Source: an uncultured Pelagibacteraceae bacterium (lineage in GTDB: Bacteria > Pseudomonadota > Alphaproteobacteria > Pelagibacterales > Pelagibacteraceae). Taken from it: a stretch of 64,000 nt of DNA. The notes beneath the pieces were generated by a model, which worked only from the letters and a program-made list of their open reading frames with translations, had not been told where the DNA came from and searched no databases. The DNA is taken from positions 50,308-114,307 of the forward strand of contig CACDTF010000001.1 of NCBI GenBank assembly GCA_902555665.1. The letters run 5' to 3'. The translations under genes and the position numbers were made by a program. The first letter of the stretch is position 1; every line of letters begins with the position of its first letter. Shown here piece after piece: positions 22,049-31,361 of this stretch.

Positions 22049-22894
22049 ATGATTTTAATTGATGGAAAAAAAGCAGCTGCAGAATTAAGAGCAGAGTTAA
22101 AGGAAGAAGTTGCAGAATTAAAATCAAAACATAATAAAGTACCAGGTTTAACGGTAATACTGATTGGTGATTTAGCACCTAGTCAAATTTATGTAAGAAA
22201 TAAAGAGAAGTCAGCAAATGAGGTAGGATTAAAATCTGAAGTAATTAAATATCCAGACTCAGTTGAAGAAAAGACTGTTCTAGAAAAAATTCAAGAACTA
22301 AACAGTGATAAAACTGTTTCAGGAATTTTAGTTCAACTTCCTTTACCTAAGCATATTGATAAGCAGAAGGTTATAGAAGCTATTGATCCCTCAAAAGACG
22401 TAGATGGATTTCATCCAATGAATGTAGGCAATCTTTCATCCGGTTATGAAAGTTCGATACCTTGTACTCCGCTTGGATGTTATTTGTTGATAAAAAAAAT
22501 TGAACCTAATTTAAGTGGTAAAAAAGCTGTGGTTGTGGGTAGATCAAATTTAAATGGTAAACCAATGACACAACTTCTTTTAAAAGAAAATTGTACCGTA
22601 ACTATAACTCATTCAAAAACTAAAGATTTAAAAGCTGAATGTTTAGAGGCTGATATAATTGTTGCAGCTGTAGGTATACCCGAACTTGTTAGAGGAGATT
22701 GGGTTAAGAAAGATGCTATTGTCATTGATGTTGGTATAAATAAAACTGATAACGGTATAGTTGGTGATGTTCATTTTGATGAAGTTTCAAAAAATGCAAA
22801 AGCACTTACACCAGTTCCAGGCGGTGTAGGTCCAATGACCATTGCTTGTTTGCTTAAAAATACGATAGACTGTTTCAAAAGATCGCAAATTTAA
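22049..22894 (+). CDS. folD: Methylenetetrahydrofolate dehydrogenase/cyclohydrolase
   Basis: GILVQLPLPKHID; VVVGRSNLNGKPM; TPVPGGVGPMTIACL. Confidence 0.97.
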   Translation: MILIDGKKAAAELRAELKEEVAELKSKHNKVPGLTVILIGDLAPSQIYVRNKEKSANEVGLKSEVIKYPDSVEEKTVLEKIQELNSDKTVSGILVQLPLPKHIDKQKVIEAIDPSKDVDGFHPMNVGNLSSGYESSIPCTPLGCYLLIKKIEPNLSGKKAVVVGRSNLNGKPMTQLLLKENCTVTITHSKTKDLKAECLEADIIVAAVGIPELVRGDWVKKDAIVIDVGINKTDNGIVGDVHFDEVSKNAKALTPVPGGVGPMTIACLLKNTIDCFKRSQI

Positions 22895-22932
22895 TAATTA
22901 AACCATAAGCTGTAATCTGTTAATTTATTAGG

Positions 22933-23136
22933 ATGAAAAAACCTAAACGACCATACAGATTTGGTATAATTTTTTTGCTTCTTACTGTTCCACCTATCGG
23001 TGCAACACAATTAGGTTGGTATTTGCATGACAAGCAAACTGGTTTTGATTATGGTATGATTGTAGGTACTGTATCAGTAATATACGCTGCATATTTAATG
23101 TATGAAAAAAACTGGCGTGAAGAAGATGAAGATTAA
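22933..23136 (+). CDS. Small membrane protein of unknown function
   Basis: ORF with two predicted TM segments and an acidic C-terminus. Confidence 0.6.
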   Translation: MKKPKRPYRFGIIFLLLTVPPIGATQLGWYLHDKQTGFDYGMIVGTVSVIYAAYLMYEKNWREEDED

Positions 23137-23139
23137 ATT

Positions 23140-23415
23140 ATGGAAAAAATAATTTTTTTTGGATTGGTTATTCCTATTATGGCTTATGTTTTATACTTAG
23201 GTGGAATGGCAATTATGAATGGTTTTAAGTCTAAGGAAGCTAATAGAGCTGAGAAAGAGGAAGCTGAAAGTGAGGGTAGGGAGACAAGTGAAACTTCTGA
23301 TGAACAAAGCAGCAATTTAAGTGATGAACTTACTAAATTGAATGATCTAAAAGAAAAAGGAATTATTTCTCAAGAGGAATTTGAAAAGGCGAAAAATAAA
23401 CTATTAAATAATTAA
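23140..23415 (+). CDS. SHOCT domain-containing small membrane protein
   Basis: N-terminal TM; C-terminal LTKLNDLKEKGIISQEEFEKAKNKLL. Confidence 0.8.
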   Translation: MEKIIFFGLVIPIMAYVLYLGGMAIMNGFKSKEANRAEKEEAESEGRETSETSDEQSSNLSDELTKLNDLKEKGIISQEEFEKAKNKLLNN

Positions 23416-23426
23416 ATAGTTTAATC

Positions 23427-24314
23427 ATGTTTAATGGTTTTAAAAAAAAATTTGTTAAAGTCAACAAGGGTAAAATTTTTTGTAGATTTAAAGGTAACGG
23501 TCCCCCCTTATTATTACTTCATGGATATCCCCAAACACATGTGATGTGGCACAAGACTGCCCCTGAGCTTAGTAAATATTTTACAGTAATAGTTGCTGAC
23601 CTTAGAGGATATGGAGACAGTTTAGTTTTACCTGGTGGTACTAATCATAAAAATTATTCTAAAAGAGAAATGGCTAAAGATATGGTTCAATTGATGAGTA
23701 AATTAAATTTTAAAAAATTTTTTGTTGCTGGACATGATAGAGGTGGGAGAGTTGCACATAGAATGGCAAGAGATTATAGAAATAAGATTATGGCATTAAG
23801 TGTATTAGATATTTGTCCAACTCTAGATATGTACGAGCATACTGATATGAAATTTGCAAAAGGATATTTTCACTGGTTTTATTTAATACAGCCAGCACCT
23901 TTACCAGAGAAAATGATAATGGCAGATCCTAAAAGATGGTTAAAAAGTCGTTTTAATAGGTCATCAAAACGTGCGATTGGAAAAGTTGAAGATGAATATT
24001 TTAGAGCCTTTAAACAAAATAAAAGAATTCATGCAACATGTGAAGATTATAGAGCTGCGGCGACTATAGACTTAGAGCACGATAAAAAAGATAGAAATAA
24101 AAAATTAAATATTCCTATTCAAGTTTTGTGGGGAAAAAAAGGAGTAGTTGGAAAGCAATTTAATTCGATTAAAATTTGGCAAAAATATACAAATAAAAAA
24201 ATCTATGGTGCAGAAATTAATTCAGATCATTTCATTCCAGAGGAAAGTCCTAAACAAACTTTAAATCACCTAAAAAAATTTTTTCTAAAAAATGTTAAAA
24301 ATAATTCCAAATAA
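23427..24314 (+). CDS. Alpha/beta hydrolase, haloacetate dehalogenase-like
   Basis: GHDRGGRVAHR nucleophile Asp; HW in YFHWFYLIQPAPLPEKMI; CEDYRAAATIDLEHD; SDHFIPEESP. Confidence 0.82.
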   Translation: MFNGFKKKFVKVNKGKIFCRFKGNGPPLLLLHGYPQTHVMWHKTAPELSKYFTVIVADLRGYGDSLVLPGGTNHKNYSKREMAKDMVQLMSKLNFKKFFVAGHDRGGRVAHRMARDYRNKIMALSVLDICPTLDMYEHTDMKFAKGYFHWFYLIQPAPLPEKMIMADPKRWLKSRFNRSSKRAIGKVEDEYFRAFKQNKRIHATCEDYRAAATIDLEHDKKDRNKKLNIPIQVLWGKKGVVGKQFNSIKIWQKYTNKKIYGAEINSDHFIPEESPKQTLNHLKKFFLKNVKNNSK

Positions 24315-25083
24315 AAAAAATATTGGAGCAGAAATAATTGTAAATTTAAAAGATATTACGAATAAAGATATTTTAAAAATTAAGAAAGCACTGAATAAAT
24401 ATGGAATGTTGTATTTTAAACAACAAGAATTAACTTCTAAATTTTATATTCAGTTTGTGAAATATTTTGGAAAATTAGCCAACTATCCAAGACTAAAAGG
24501 TTTAAATAAAAAATTTCCTCAAATTACTGTGGTGCAAAGAAAATCAACTGATAAAGGACCAAGTTTTGGTGAACAATTTCATACAGACTCGATTTATACA
24601 AAAAAACCACCAAGATTTACAATGTTGCTTTCTAAACTTGTGCCAAAAAAAGGAAAAGCTAATACAGAATTTTGTTCTCAATATCTTGCTTATAAAGAAT
24701 TACCAAGTCTAATAAAAAGAAAATTTAAAAATATTAAAGGTAAATATTCCTCTGAGGGTCCAATCTCGGTTACAACAAAAGAAAGAGTCAAAGAAAAAGG
24801 AAAAAATATTAAAGAACTTAAATCTTCACATAAAATAATTAGGAAAATCAGCACAAATTATTCTATTTATTGCAGTCCAGGACATTTTGTTGGTTTTAGC
24901 TCAAAGATAAAAAATCAAGAAAAGTTAAAAAAATTTTTATTTAACCATCAAATTAAGAAGAAGTTTCAATTTTCATTGCCTTGGGAAAAAAATCAATTGG
25001 CTATATGGGATAATAGATCTATGCTTCATCAAGCAACACCCTTCAAAGGAAATAGAATAATGCATAGAATAACGATTAAATAA
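24292..25083 (+). CDS. TauD/TfdA-family Fe(II)/2-oxoglutarate dioxygenase
   Basis: FHTDSIY (HxD), LAIWDNRSMLHQATPF distal His, RIMHRITIK Arg. Confidence 0.87.
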   Translation: MLKIIPNKKNIGAEIIVNLKDITNKDILKIKKALNKYGMLYFKQQELTSKFYIQFVKYFGKLANYPRLKGLNKKFPQITVVQRKSTDKGPSFGEQFHTDSIYTKKPPRFTMLLSKLVPKKGKANTEFCSQYLAYKELPSLIKRKFKNIKGKYSSEGPISVTTKERVKEKGKNIKELKSSHKIIRKISTNYSIYCSPGHFVGFSSKIKNQEKLKKFLFNHQIKKKFQFSLPWEKNQLAIWDNRSMLHQATPFKGNRIMHRITIK

Positions 25084-25086
25084 TTT

Positions 25087-26013
25087 ATGTTCACAATTTT
25101 TTTAGGACTAACTCCATTTATATTTATTACTTTTTTAGGATTTGTATTTGGTAAGTTAAAAGTTTTAGACCTTAGTCATGCTAAAATTTTAAATCTTTTT
25201 TTGTTCTATATTGCAGTTCCGGCATTGATAATTAAACTAATAGCACAAAATGAAATTGGACAAGTAGATTTCAAACAAATTTTCTCTTATTTAATTATGC
25301 AATCAATATGTGGAATTATCGCTTACTTAATTACTTCAAAATATTTTAAAAGATCAATCCCAGAGTCAATTATTTGGGCTTTAACAGTTGCATTATCAAA
25401 CCATGTGACTTTGCTTTTGCCAATAACAGCAATATATTTTCAACAAGATGTAATTACACAAGTTGCAAGTATCATATTAATGGATGGAATAATTTTATTA
25501 TCTGTAATTGCTTTTTTTCTCGAATTATCTACAAAAAAAAATGTAAATTTATTTAATTTTATTAAAAATTTATTTTTAAACCCATTTATTCTTTCAATAA
25601 TTATAGGTCTATTATTTTTATTATTAAATTTTAATATTGATCAAACACCGATTGAATACACTTTGTCTAAACTTGCAGCATGTGTTTCACCAGTTGGATT
25701 GTTTGCAATTGGCATAACTCTCTCATTTTATACTAAAAATGTAATTAACAAATTATCTGTTTCTATTTCAGTTTTAAAATTAGTCATTTCCCCAATTATT
25801 TTAATGTTAATTGGATTAGTCTTTTTTAATGCAGGATTGCCTGCTAAAATACCAGGCGCTTTTTTTGTGAGTGTTGCACCTTGTGGAGTTACTTCTATAG
25901 TTTTATGTGCCGCTTATAATATAAGTCCCGAAAATATAATAAAAGCAATTTTTGTATCTACTATTGCATCTATAGGGACTATATTTTATGCAATTAAGTA
26001 TTTAACTCTATAA
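25087..26013 (+). CDS. AEC family transporter
   Basis: Ten-TM permease pattern; LNLFLFYIAVPALIIKLIA and C-terminal SVAPCGVTSIVL. Confidence 0.85.
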   Translation: MFTIFLGLTPFIFITFLGFVFGKLKVLDLSHAKILNLFLFYIAVPALIIKLIAQNEIGQVDFKQIFSYLIMQSICGIIAYLITSKYFKRSIPESIIWALTVALSNHVTLLLPITAIYFQQDVITQVASIILMDGIILLSVIAFFLELSTKKNVNLFNFIKNLFLNPFILSIIIGLLFLLLNFNIDQTPIEYTLSKLAACVSPVGLFAIGITLSFYTKNVINKLSVSISVLKLVISPIILMLIGLVFFNAGLPAKIPGAFFVSVAPCGVTSIVLCAAYNISPENIIKAIFVSTIASIGTIFYAIKYLTL

Positions 26014-26991
26014 CAATTTATCTAGAGGACTAACTTCTCCAATTTTAAAAATAATTGCATTTTCTTTATTAAAACCATATTTTTCAGCATTATTTTTAAA
26101 TCTAATTGGGGGTTCCATAATTGGCTCCAATGACAAAACAAATGTTCCCCAATGCATTCCTAATACTTTTTTACTTTTTAGGTCCTTTGCAACATTCAAG
26201 GCTTCTTCTGGTGTAGTATGATAAATTGTTTTATCAAACATTGGTTTGAAATTATAAGCTCCAATATTAATCATTGTCAGATCTATAGGACCGTATTTTT
26301 CTCCTAGTTTTTTGTAGATTTCTCCATATCCAGTGTCACATGCGAATAAAATTTTTTTATTTTTATATTCTATAAAAAAATTACCCCACAAAGTTTTATT
26401 AGTGTCTGTTAAACTTCTCTTTGACCAATGAACTGCAGGAAGTAAAGAAATTTTCAAATTCTCATTTATAATTATTTGATCATACCAATCCATTTCATTT
26501 ACATCTCTATATCCTTTAAAATATTTACCAAGATTTAGAGGTGTTAATACTTTTGCACTCTTAAAAGGAAAATTTCTAATTGTTGACATGTCCTGATGAT
26601 CGTAATGATTATGAGTGAGTAAAAATATATCCGTTTTAGGTATCTCGTTTAATTTTATTGCAGGATTAGTAAATCTTTTTGGACCAAAGATTAGTGGTCC
26701 AGCGTTCTTTGAAAATACAGGATCTGTTATAATTGTAGTTCCACCTAATTTTATTAGGTATGTCGCGTGACCTATCCAAGCAATATAATCATCATCTTTA
26801 TATTTTTCTAAATCAGCTAATACTTTTTCTTTTTCAATCACATGTTCTTTTGGATAAGATAAATCAACTTTTTTTCTCAATTTACTGAAAGTTCTATAAG
26901 AAAATTTTCCTGACCTAGATATTATTACTGGAGATCCTTTTGGATTTCTGAAAGTGCCATCAGGTAAATGATGATAAGGTCTTTCTTTCAT
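26008..26991 (-). CDS. MBL-fold metallohydrolase (UlaG/NAPE-PLD-like)
   Basis: WIGHATYLIKLGGTTIITDPVF; LLTHNHYDHQD; LFACDTGYG; LGMHWGTF. Confidence 0.9.
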   Translation of the reverse strand: MKERPYHHLPDGTFRNPKGSPVIISRSGKFSYRTFSKLRKKVDLSYPKEHVIEKEKVLADLEKYKDDDYIAWIGHATYLIKLGGTTIITDPVFSKNAGPLIFGPKRFTNPAIKLNEIPKTDIFLLTHNHYDHQDMSTIRNFPFKSAKVLTPLNLGKYFKGYRDVNEMDWYDQIIINENLKISLLPAVHWSKRSLTDTNKTLWGNFFIEYKNKKILFACDTGYGEIYKKLGEKYGPIDLTMINIGAYNFKPMFDKTIYHTTPEEALNVAKDLKSKKVLGMHWGTFVLSLEPIMEPPIRFKNNAEKYGFNKENAIIFKIGEVSPLDKLL

Positions 26992-26992
26992 A

Positions 26993-28087
26993 TTATTTTT
27001 TCTTCTCCATCAACCATAAGCTATTTCCCGCAAGAAAATATATTTTTCCATTAACCGGGTGAATTTGTATGTCTCTTATTCTCCCAATTTTATCTTTGAA
27101 AATAATTGTTTCTTCAATTTTAGATAAATTTTGAAAGTTTAATTTTCTCATTGATTTATCTTTTAAAGAAGTAATGAGCGCTTCGCCATTCCATTCATTA
27201 AATTCTTTTCCATTATAAATAGTTATGGCACTTGCAGCTATTGAAGGTACCCAATATTGGATTGCTTTGGTAAAACCTGGTTTCCATTTAGGTCCAATCT
27301 TTGACCCTGAATAATTTGTTCCACCCCAACCTAAAATTTTCCAACCATAATTTTCTCCTTTTTTTATTTCACCAAACCAATCACCGCCTTTTGCACCATG
27401 GTTGCTTGCATAAATTTTTCCATCAAAAGAGGAATAGGTTAGTCCTTGAGGATTACGAACACCAATTTGATATATTTCTGGTAACCAATCTGATTTACCT
27501 TCAAACCTAGGGTTATCTTTTGGAATACTGCCATCTAAATTAATTCTGATTATACTTCCTGGGTGACTTGTTGGATCTTGAGCAATCATACCACCACCTC
27601 TTTCTCCAGCAGATGCAAAAAGATAATTATCTTTTATAGCTAATCTTGAACCGAAATGATAACCAGATTCTATCGGTGGTTCAGCTTGAAATATATTTTT
27701 AAAATCTAAATTTTTTTTATTTAATTCAGCTTTTGCAATTGATGTACTAGTTTTCCAATCCCCTCTATTCTCTGAATAAGAAATCCATAAGTAATTATCT
27801 TGGTAAATAATATCTAATAAACCTCCTTGTCCGTGTACAAAATAATTTAAGTTATGTTCAACTTCATAAACTTCTTTAGAAATAATATTTACTATTTTTA
27901 TTTTTCCAGTTTTTTCAGTGATAATAAGCTCTTGATTATTTATAAAAGATGATCCCCATGGGTCATTTAAATCTGTCAATTTTTTAAAAGTAAAATTTTC
28001 AGAAAAACTTTTCGATGAAAATAATAAAAAGAAAAATATCGATAAAAAATATTTGATCACTTTATGAAAGTTTAGATCTACCACCAT
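26993..28087 (-). CDS. PQQ-dependent sugar dehydrogenase family protein (Gdh/HHIP type)
   Basis: DLNDPWGSSFI; GERGGGMIAQDPTSHPGSIIRINLDGSIP; YQIGVRNPQGLTY. Confidence 0.9.
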   Translation of the reverse strand: MVVDLNFHKVIKYFLSIFFFLLFSSKSFSENFTFKKLTDLNDPWGSSFINNQELIITEKTGKIKIVNIISKEVYEVEHNLNYFVHGQGGLLDIIYQDNYLWISYSENRGDWKTSTSIAKAELNKKNLDFKNIFQAEPPIESGYHFGSRLAIKDNYLFASAGERGGGMIAQDPTSHPGSIIRINLDGSIPKDNPRFEGKSDWLPEIYQIGVRNPQGLTYSSFDGKIYASNHGAKGGDWFGEIKKGENYGWKILGWGGTNYSGSKIGPKWKPGFTKAIQYWVPSIAASAITIYNGKEFNEWNGEALITSLKDKSMRKLNFQNLSKIEETIIFKDKIGRIRDIQIHPVNGKIYFLAGNSLWLMEKKK

Positions 28088-28772
28088 CTACAGCAATTAT
28101 TTGGCCTGTAACCCAAGAACTATCTTCTGTTAGTAAGAATTTAGCAAGAGCAGCAGAGTCTTTACCTTCGCCTAATCTTTTTAGGGGATGTGCTTTTGCA
28201 ATACCTTCAGCTATAGCAGTATTTTTTAACATTGGTTCTGCTATTTTAGATTTTGTTAAACTTGGTGCCACACAATTCACTCTTATGTTTGGAGCGAATT
28301 CTGCTGCAAGAGAAACCGTCAATCCTTCAACAGCAGCTTTTGCTGAAGCTATGATTGCATGATTAGTAAAACCTCTTTGAGCAGCAACAGTTGAAAATAA
28401 TACTATTGAACCTTTATTTTTTTTTAAACTTTCCTGATATCCTTTAATAGCTTCTACAGCAGAATAAAGATTAAGTTTCATACATTTTTGAAAGTCTTGT
28501 ACATTTACCATTCTTAATGGTTTTAAATCAATTGAACCGACACAATAAGCTAGGCCTTTAATTTCAGAAATATCTGATTTAACTTTTTCTATAAACCCAT
28601 CCTCTAAAACATCTGCAACGGTATGTGAGCATCCAAGTTTTTCAGAGACAGAACTAAGTTCACTTTCATTTCTTCCAACTAAATGAATATCGTTTCCAGA
28701 GTTTTTTAATTGTTCTGCTAAACTTGACCCAATAGAACCTGTCGCACCAAAAATTACATATTTTTCTGACAT
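28062..28772 (-). CDS. SDR family oxidoreductase
   Basis: IFGATGSIGSSLAEQL; VNCVAPSLTKS; WVTGQIIAVDGGRS. Confidence 0.9.
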   Translation of the reverse strand: MSEKYVIFGATGSIGSSLAEQLKNSGNDIHLVGRNESELSSVSEKLGCSHTVADVLEDGFIEKVKSDISEIKGLAYCVGSIDLKPLRMVNVQDFQKCMKLNLYSAVEAIKGYQESLKKNKGSIVLFSTVAAQRGFTNHAIIASAKAAVEGLTVSLAAEFAPNIRVNCVAPSLTKSKIAEPMLKNTAIAEGIAKAHPLKRLGEGKDSAALAKFLLTEDSSWVTGQIIAVDGGRSKLS

Positions 28773-28799
28773 AAAAAATTTTATTAGTTATATTTAACT

Positions 28800-30290
28800 A
28801 TGAAGTTATTTTTTATACTTGGTAATCAATTATTTCCAACAAAATACCTAGACCGCTTCAAAAAAGACCACCTATTTTTTATGGCTGAAGATAAGGGTTT
28901 ATGCACTTATGAAAAGCATCATAAACAAAAAATTTTATTATTTTTATCTTCTATGCGCTCTTATGCGGACAGATTAAGAAAAAACAAATTTAAATTAGAT
29001 TACTTTAAAATCGAAGATAAAGAATTTAATGATGATTATTTTAAAAAATTAAAAAAAATAATTTCACAAAAAAAAGTAAAAGAAATTTCAAGTTTTGAAG
29101 TGGAGGATAAATTTTTTGAAAAAAAAATTTCACAATTTTTAAAAAAAGAAAAAATAAGCTGGAATATTATTCAAACTCCTATGTTCTTAAATTCAAGAGC
29201 TGAATTTAAAAATTATTTATCAAAATCAAAAAAACCTTTTATGGCAACTTTCTACAAAGATGTTAGAAAAAAATCTGGAATATTGATGGGTTCAGATGGT
29301 AATCCAATCGGGGGCAAATGGAGCTTTGATGAAGATAACAGAAATAAATTACCTAAAAATATTTCAATTCCTAAATTTCCAAAAATAAATGAAACCAGTC
29401 ACACAAAAAAATTAAAGCCTATTATTGAAAAGGAATTTAAAAATCACCCAGGGAGTACAAATAATTTTTGGTTTGCAACAGAATACGAAGATGTAGTTAA
29501 ACTTTTAAATTTTTTTATAAAAGAAAAATCAAACTTATTTGGTGATTATGAGGATGCAGTTGATCAAAAAGATAATATTTTGTTCCATAGTGCATTAAGT
29601 CCTTATATAAATTTAGGTTTAATTACTCCTGAATTCGTTATCCAAAAAGTTTTAGAATTTCATAAGAAAAATAAAATTAGAATGAATTCTTTAGAGGGCT
29701 ACATCCGCCAGGTGATTGGTTGGCGAGAATTTATGCGTGGAATTTATCAGTCTTATTCACTAGAAATGGAAACTGGAAATTTTTTTAAACAAAATAGAAA
29801 AATGAAAAGTTCTTGGTATGATGGTACCACTGGTCTTCCACCTTTAGATTATGCAATTAAAAATGCTGTTAATCACGGTTGGTCACATCACATTGAAAGA
29901 TTAATGATCTTATCAAACATAATGAACCTTTGTGAGTTAAAGCCAACAATTGTTTACAAATGGTTCATGGAGATGTTTGTGGACTCCTCAGATTGGGTAA
30001 TGGTTCCAAATGTATATGGGATGGGATTATTTAGCGATGGAGGAATTTTTGCAACAAAACCTTATATTTGTGGATCTGCATATTTTATGAAAATGATGGA
30101 CTTTAAGAAAGGTGATTGGTGTAACATTATGGATGGTCTTTATTGGAGATTTATTGACCGAAATAGAAAATTTTTTTTAAAAAATCCTCGTTTGTCAATG
30201 ATGGTAAGAATATTTGATAAAATGAAATCTGATAGAAAAAAATTAATTTTATCTGAAGCTGATAAATTTATTAAACTAAATACAATTTGA
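28800..30290 (+). CDS. Cryptochrome/photolyase-related protein (PhrB/CryB-like, apparently without Fe-S ligands)
   Basis: [61 protein letters not shown]. Confidence 0.88.
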   Translation: MKLFFILGNQLFPTKYLDRFKKDHLFFMAEDKGLCTYEKHHKQKILLFLSSMRSYADRLRKNKFKLDYFKIEDKEFNDDYFKKLKKIISQKKVKEISSFEVEDKFFEKKISQFLKKEKISWNIIQTPMFLNSRAEFKNYLSKSKKPFMATFYKDVRKKSGILMGSDGNPIGGKWSFDEDNRNKLPKNISIPKFPKINETSHTKKLKPIIEKEFKNHPGSTNNFWFATEYEDVVKLLNFFIKEKSNLFGDYEDAVDQKDNILFHSALSPYINLGLITPEFVIQKVLEFHKKNKIRMNSLEGYIRQVIGWREFMRGIYQSYSLEMETGNFFKQNRKMKSSWYDGTTGLPPLDYAIKNAVNHGWSHHIERLMILSNIMNLCELKPTIVYKWFMEMFVDSSDWVMVPNVYGMGLFSDGGIFATKPYICGSAYFMKMMDFKKGDWCNIMDGLYWRFIDRNRKFFLKNPRLSMMVRIFDKMKSDRKKLILSEADKFIKLNTI

Positions 30291-30418
30291 TGAAAAAAGA
30301 AAATTTACCAACAAAAATTTGTCCAGTTTGTAAAAGACCATTTACTTGGCGAAAAAAATGGAAGTTAAATTGGGATAGAGTAAAATATTGTTCCAAGAAG
30401 TGTTCTAAGCTAAGTTAA
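30290..30418 (+). CDS. DUF2256 family small zinc-finger-like protein
   Basis: 42-aa [45 protein letters not shown], below the ORF-track length cutoff; next to cryptochrome. Confidence 0.88.
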   Translation: MKKENLPTKICPVCKRPFTWRKKWKLNWDRVKYCSKKCSKLS

Positions 30419-30423
30419 GCTTA

Positions 30424-31143
30424 GTGAACATAATAGTATTACAACATATCAAAATAGAAGATCCAGGTTACATTAAAGATTTAATGTTAGATGATAGATT
30501 TAACTTAACTACCATTGAGTTAGATGAAGGTGAAAAAATACCAGACGATTTAAGTAAATTTGATGGAATGTTTTGTATGGGGGGTCCAATGGATACCTAT
30601 ATGGAACAAGAATATCCTTGGTTAATAGAAGAAAAGAAAAGAATTAAAGAATTTGTTTTAGATCTAAAAAAACCTTATTTAGGTTTTTGTTTAGGTTGTC
30701 AGCTTTTAGGAGAAGTAGTTGGTGGAAAAGTGGTTAAATCTAAACCAGCAGAAATAGGCATTATGGATATTAATTTTTCTAATGAAAAAGATGAAGATAA
30801 ATTATTTTCAAAATTTCCTAATACGATTAAAAGTTTACAATGGCATTCTTATGAGGTCCAAGGCATTGAAAATAATAAAGATGTAACTTTATTAGCCTCA
30901 TCCCCAATCACCAAGTATCAAATCTTTAAATATCAAAACCATGCTTATGGAATTCAATTTCATATAGAAATAAAAGATTCTACTGTTAATGAATGGGGGT
31001 GTGTTCCGGAGTATAAAAAAGCTTTGGAAGATCAGCTTGGTAATGGTGCGTTAGAAAAGTTTGATCAATCTGCAAAAGATAACATGAAAGATATGAATAA
31101 CTACTCTACAATCCTTTATAATAATTTTAAAAAACTTTTATGA
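30424..31143 (+). CDS. Type 1 glutamine amidotransferase domain protein
   Basis: GTG start; nucleophile elbow YLGFCLGCQLLGEVVGG; GIQFHIE. Confidence 0.88.
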   Translation: MNIIVLQHIKIEDPGYIKDLMLDDRFNLTTIELDEGEKIPDDLSKFDGMFCMGGPMDTYMEQEYPWLIEEKKRIKEFVLDLKKPYLGFCLGCQLLGEVVGGKVVKSKPAEIGIMDINFSNEKDEDKLFSKFPNTIKSLQWHSYEVQGIENNKDVTLLASSPITKYQIFKYQNHAYGIQFHIEIKDSTVNEWGCVPEYKKALEDQLGNGALEKFDQSAKDNMKDMNNYSTILYNNFKKLL

Positions 31144-31361
31144 ATAATAAAATTTTTGAATGGGCAGGAGTTATAACTGCAATATTGTATTCTTTATTTG
31201 TAGCTTTAAATATAGGCATAGAATTTTTTGGGTTTTGTCTATTGTTATTGTCAGCCATTTTAATTGGAATTTGGGCCTATAGAGGTGGTCATAAAGGAAT
31301 TTTATTTTTGCAATTTTTTTATGCAACCGCTGGAATTATTGGAATGGTTCGTTGGTTTTAA
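31140..31361 (+). CDS. Small membrane protein of unknown function
   Basis: 73-aa ORF with hydrophobic segments, overlapping the preceding stop. Confidence 0.6.
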   Translation: MNNKIFEWAGVITAILYSLFVALNIGIEFFGFCLLLLSAILIGIWAYRGGHKGILFLQFFYATAGIIGMVRWF

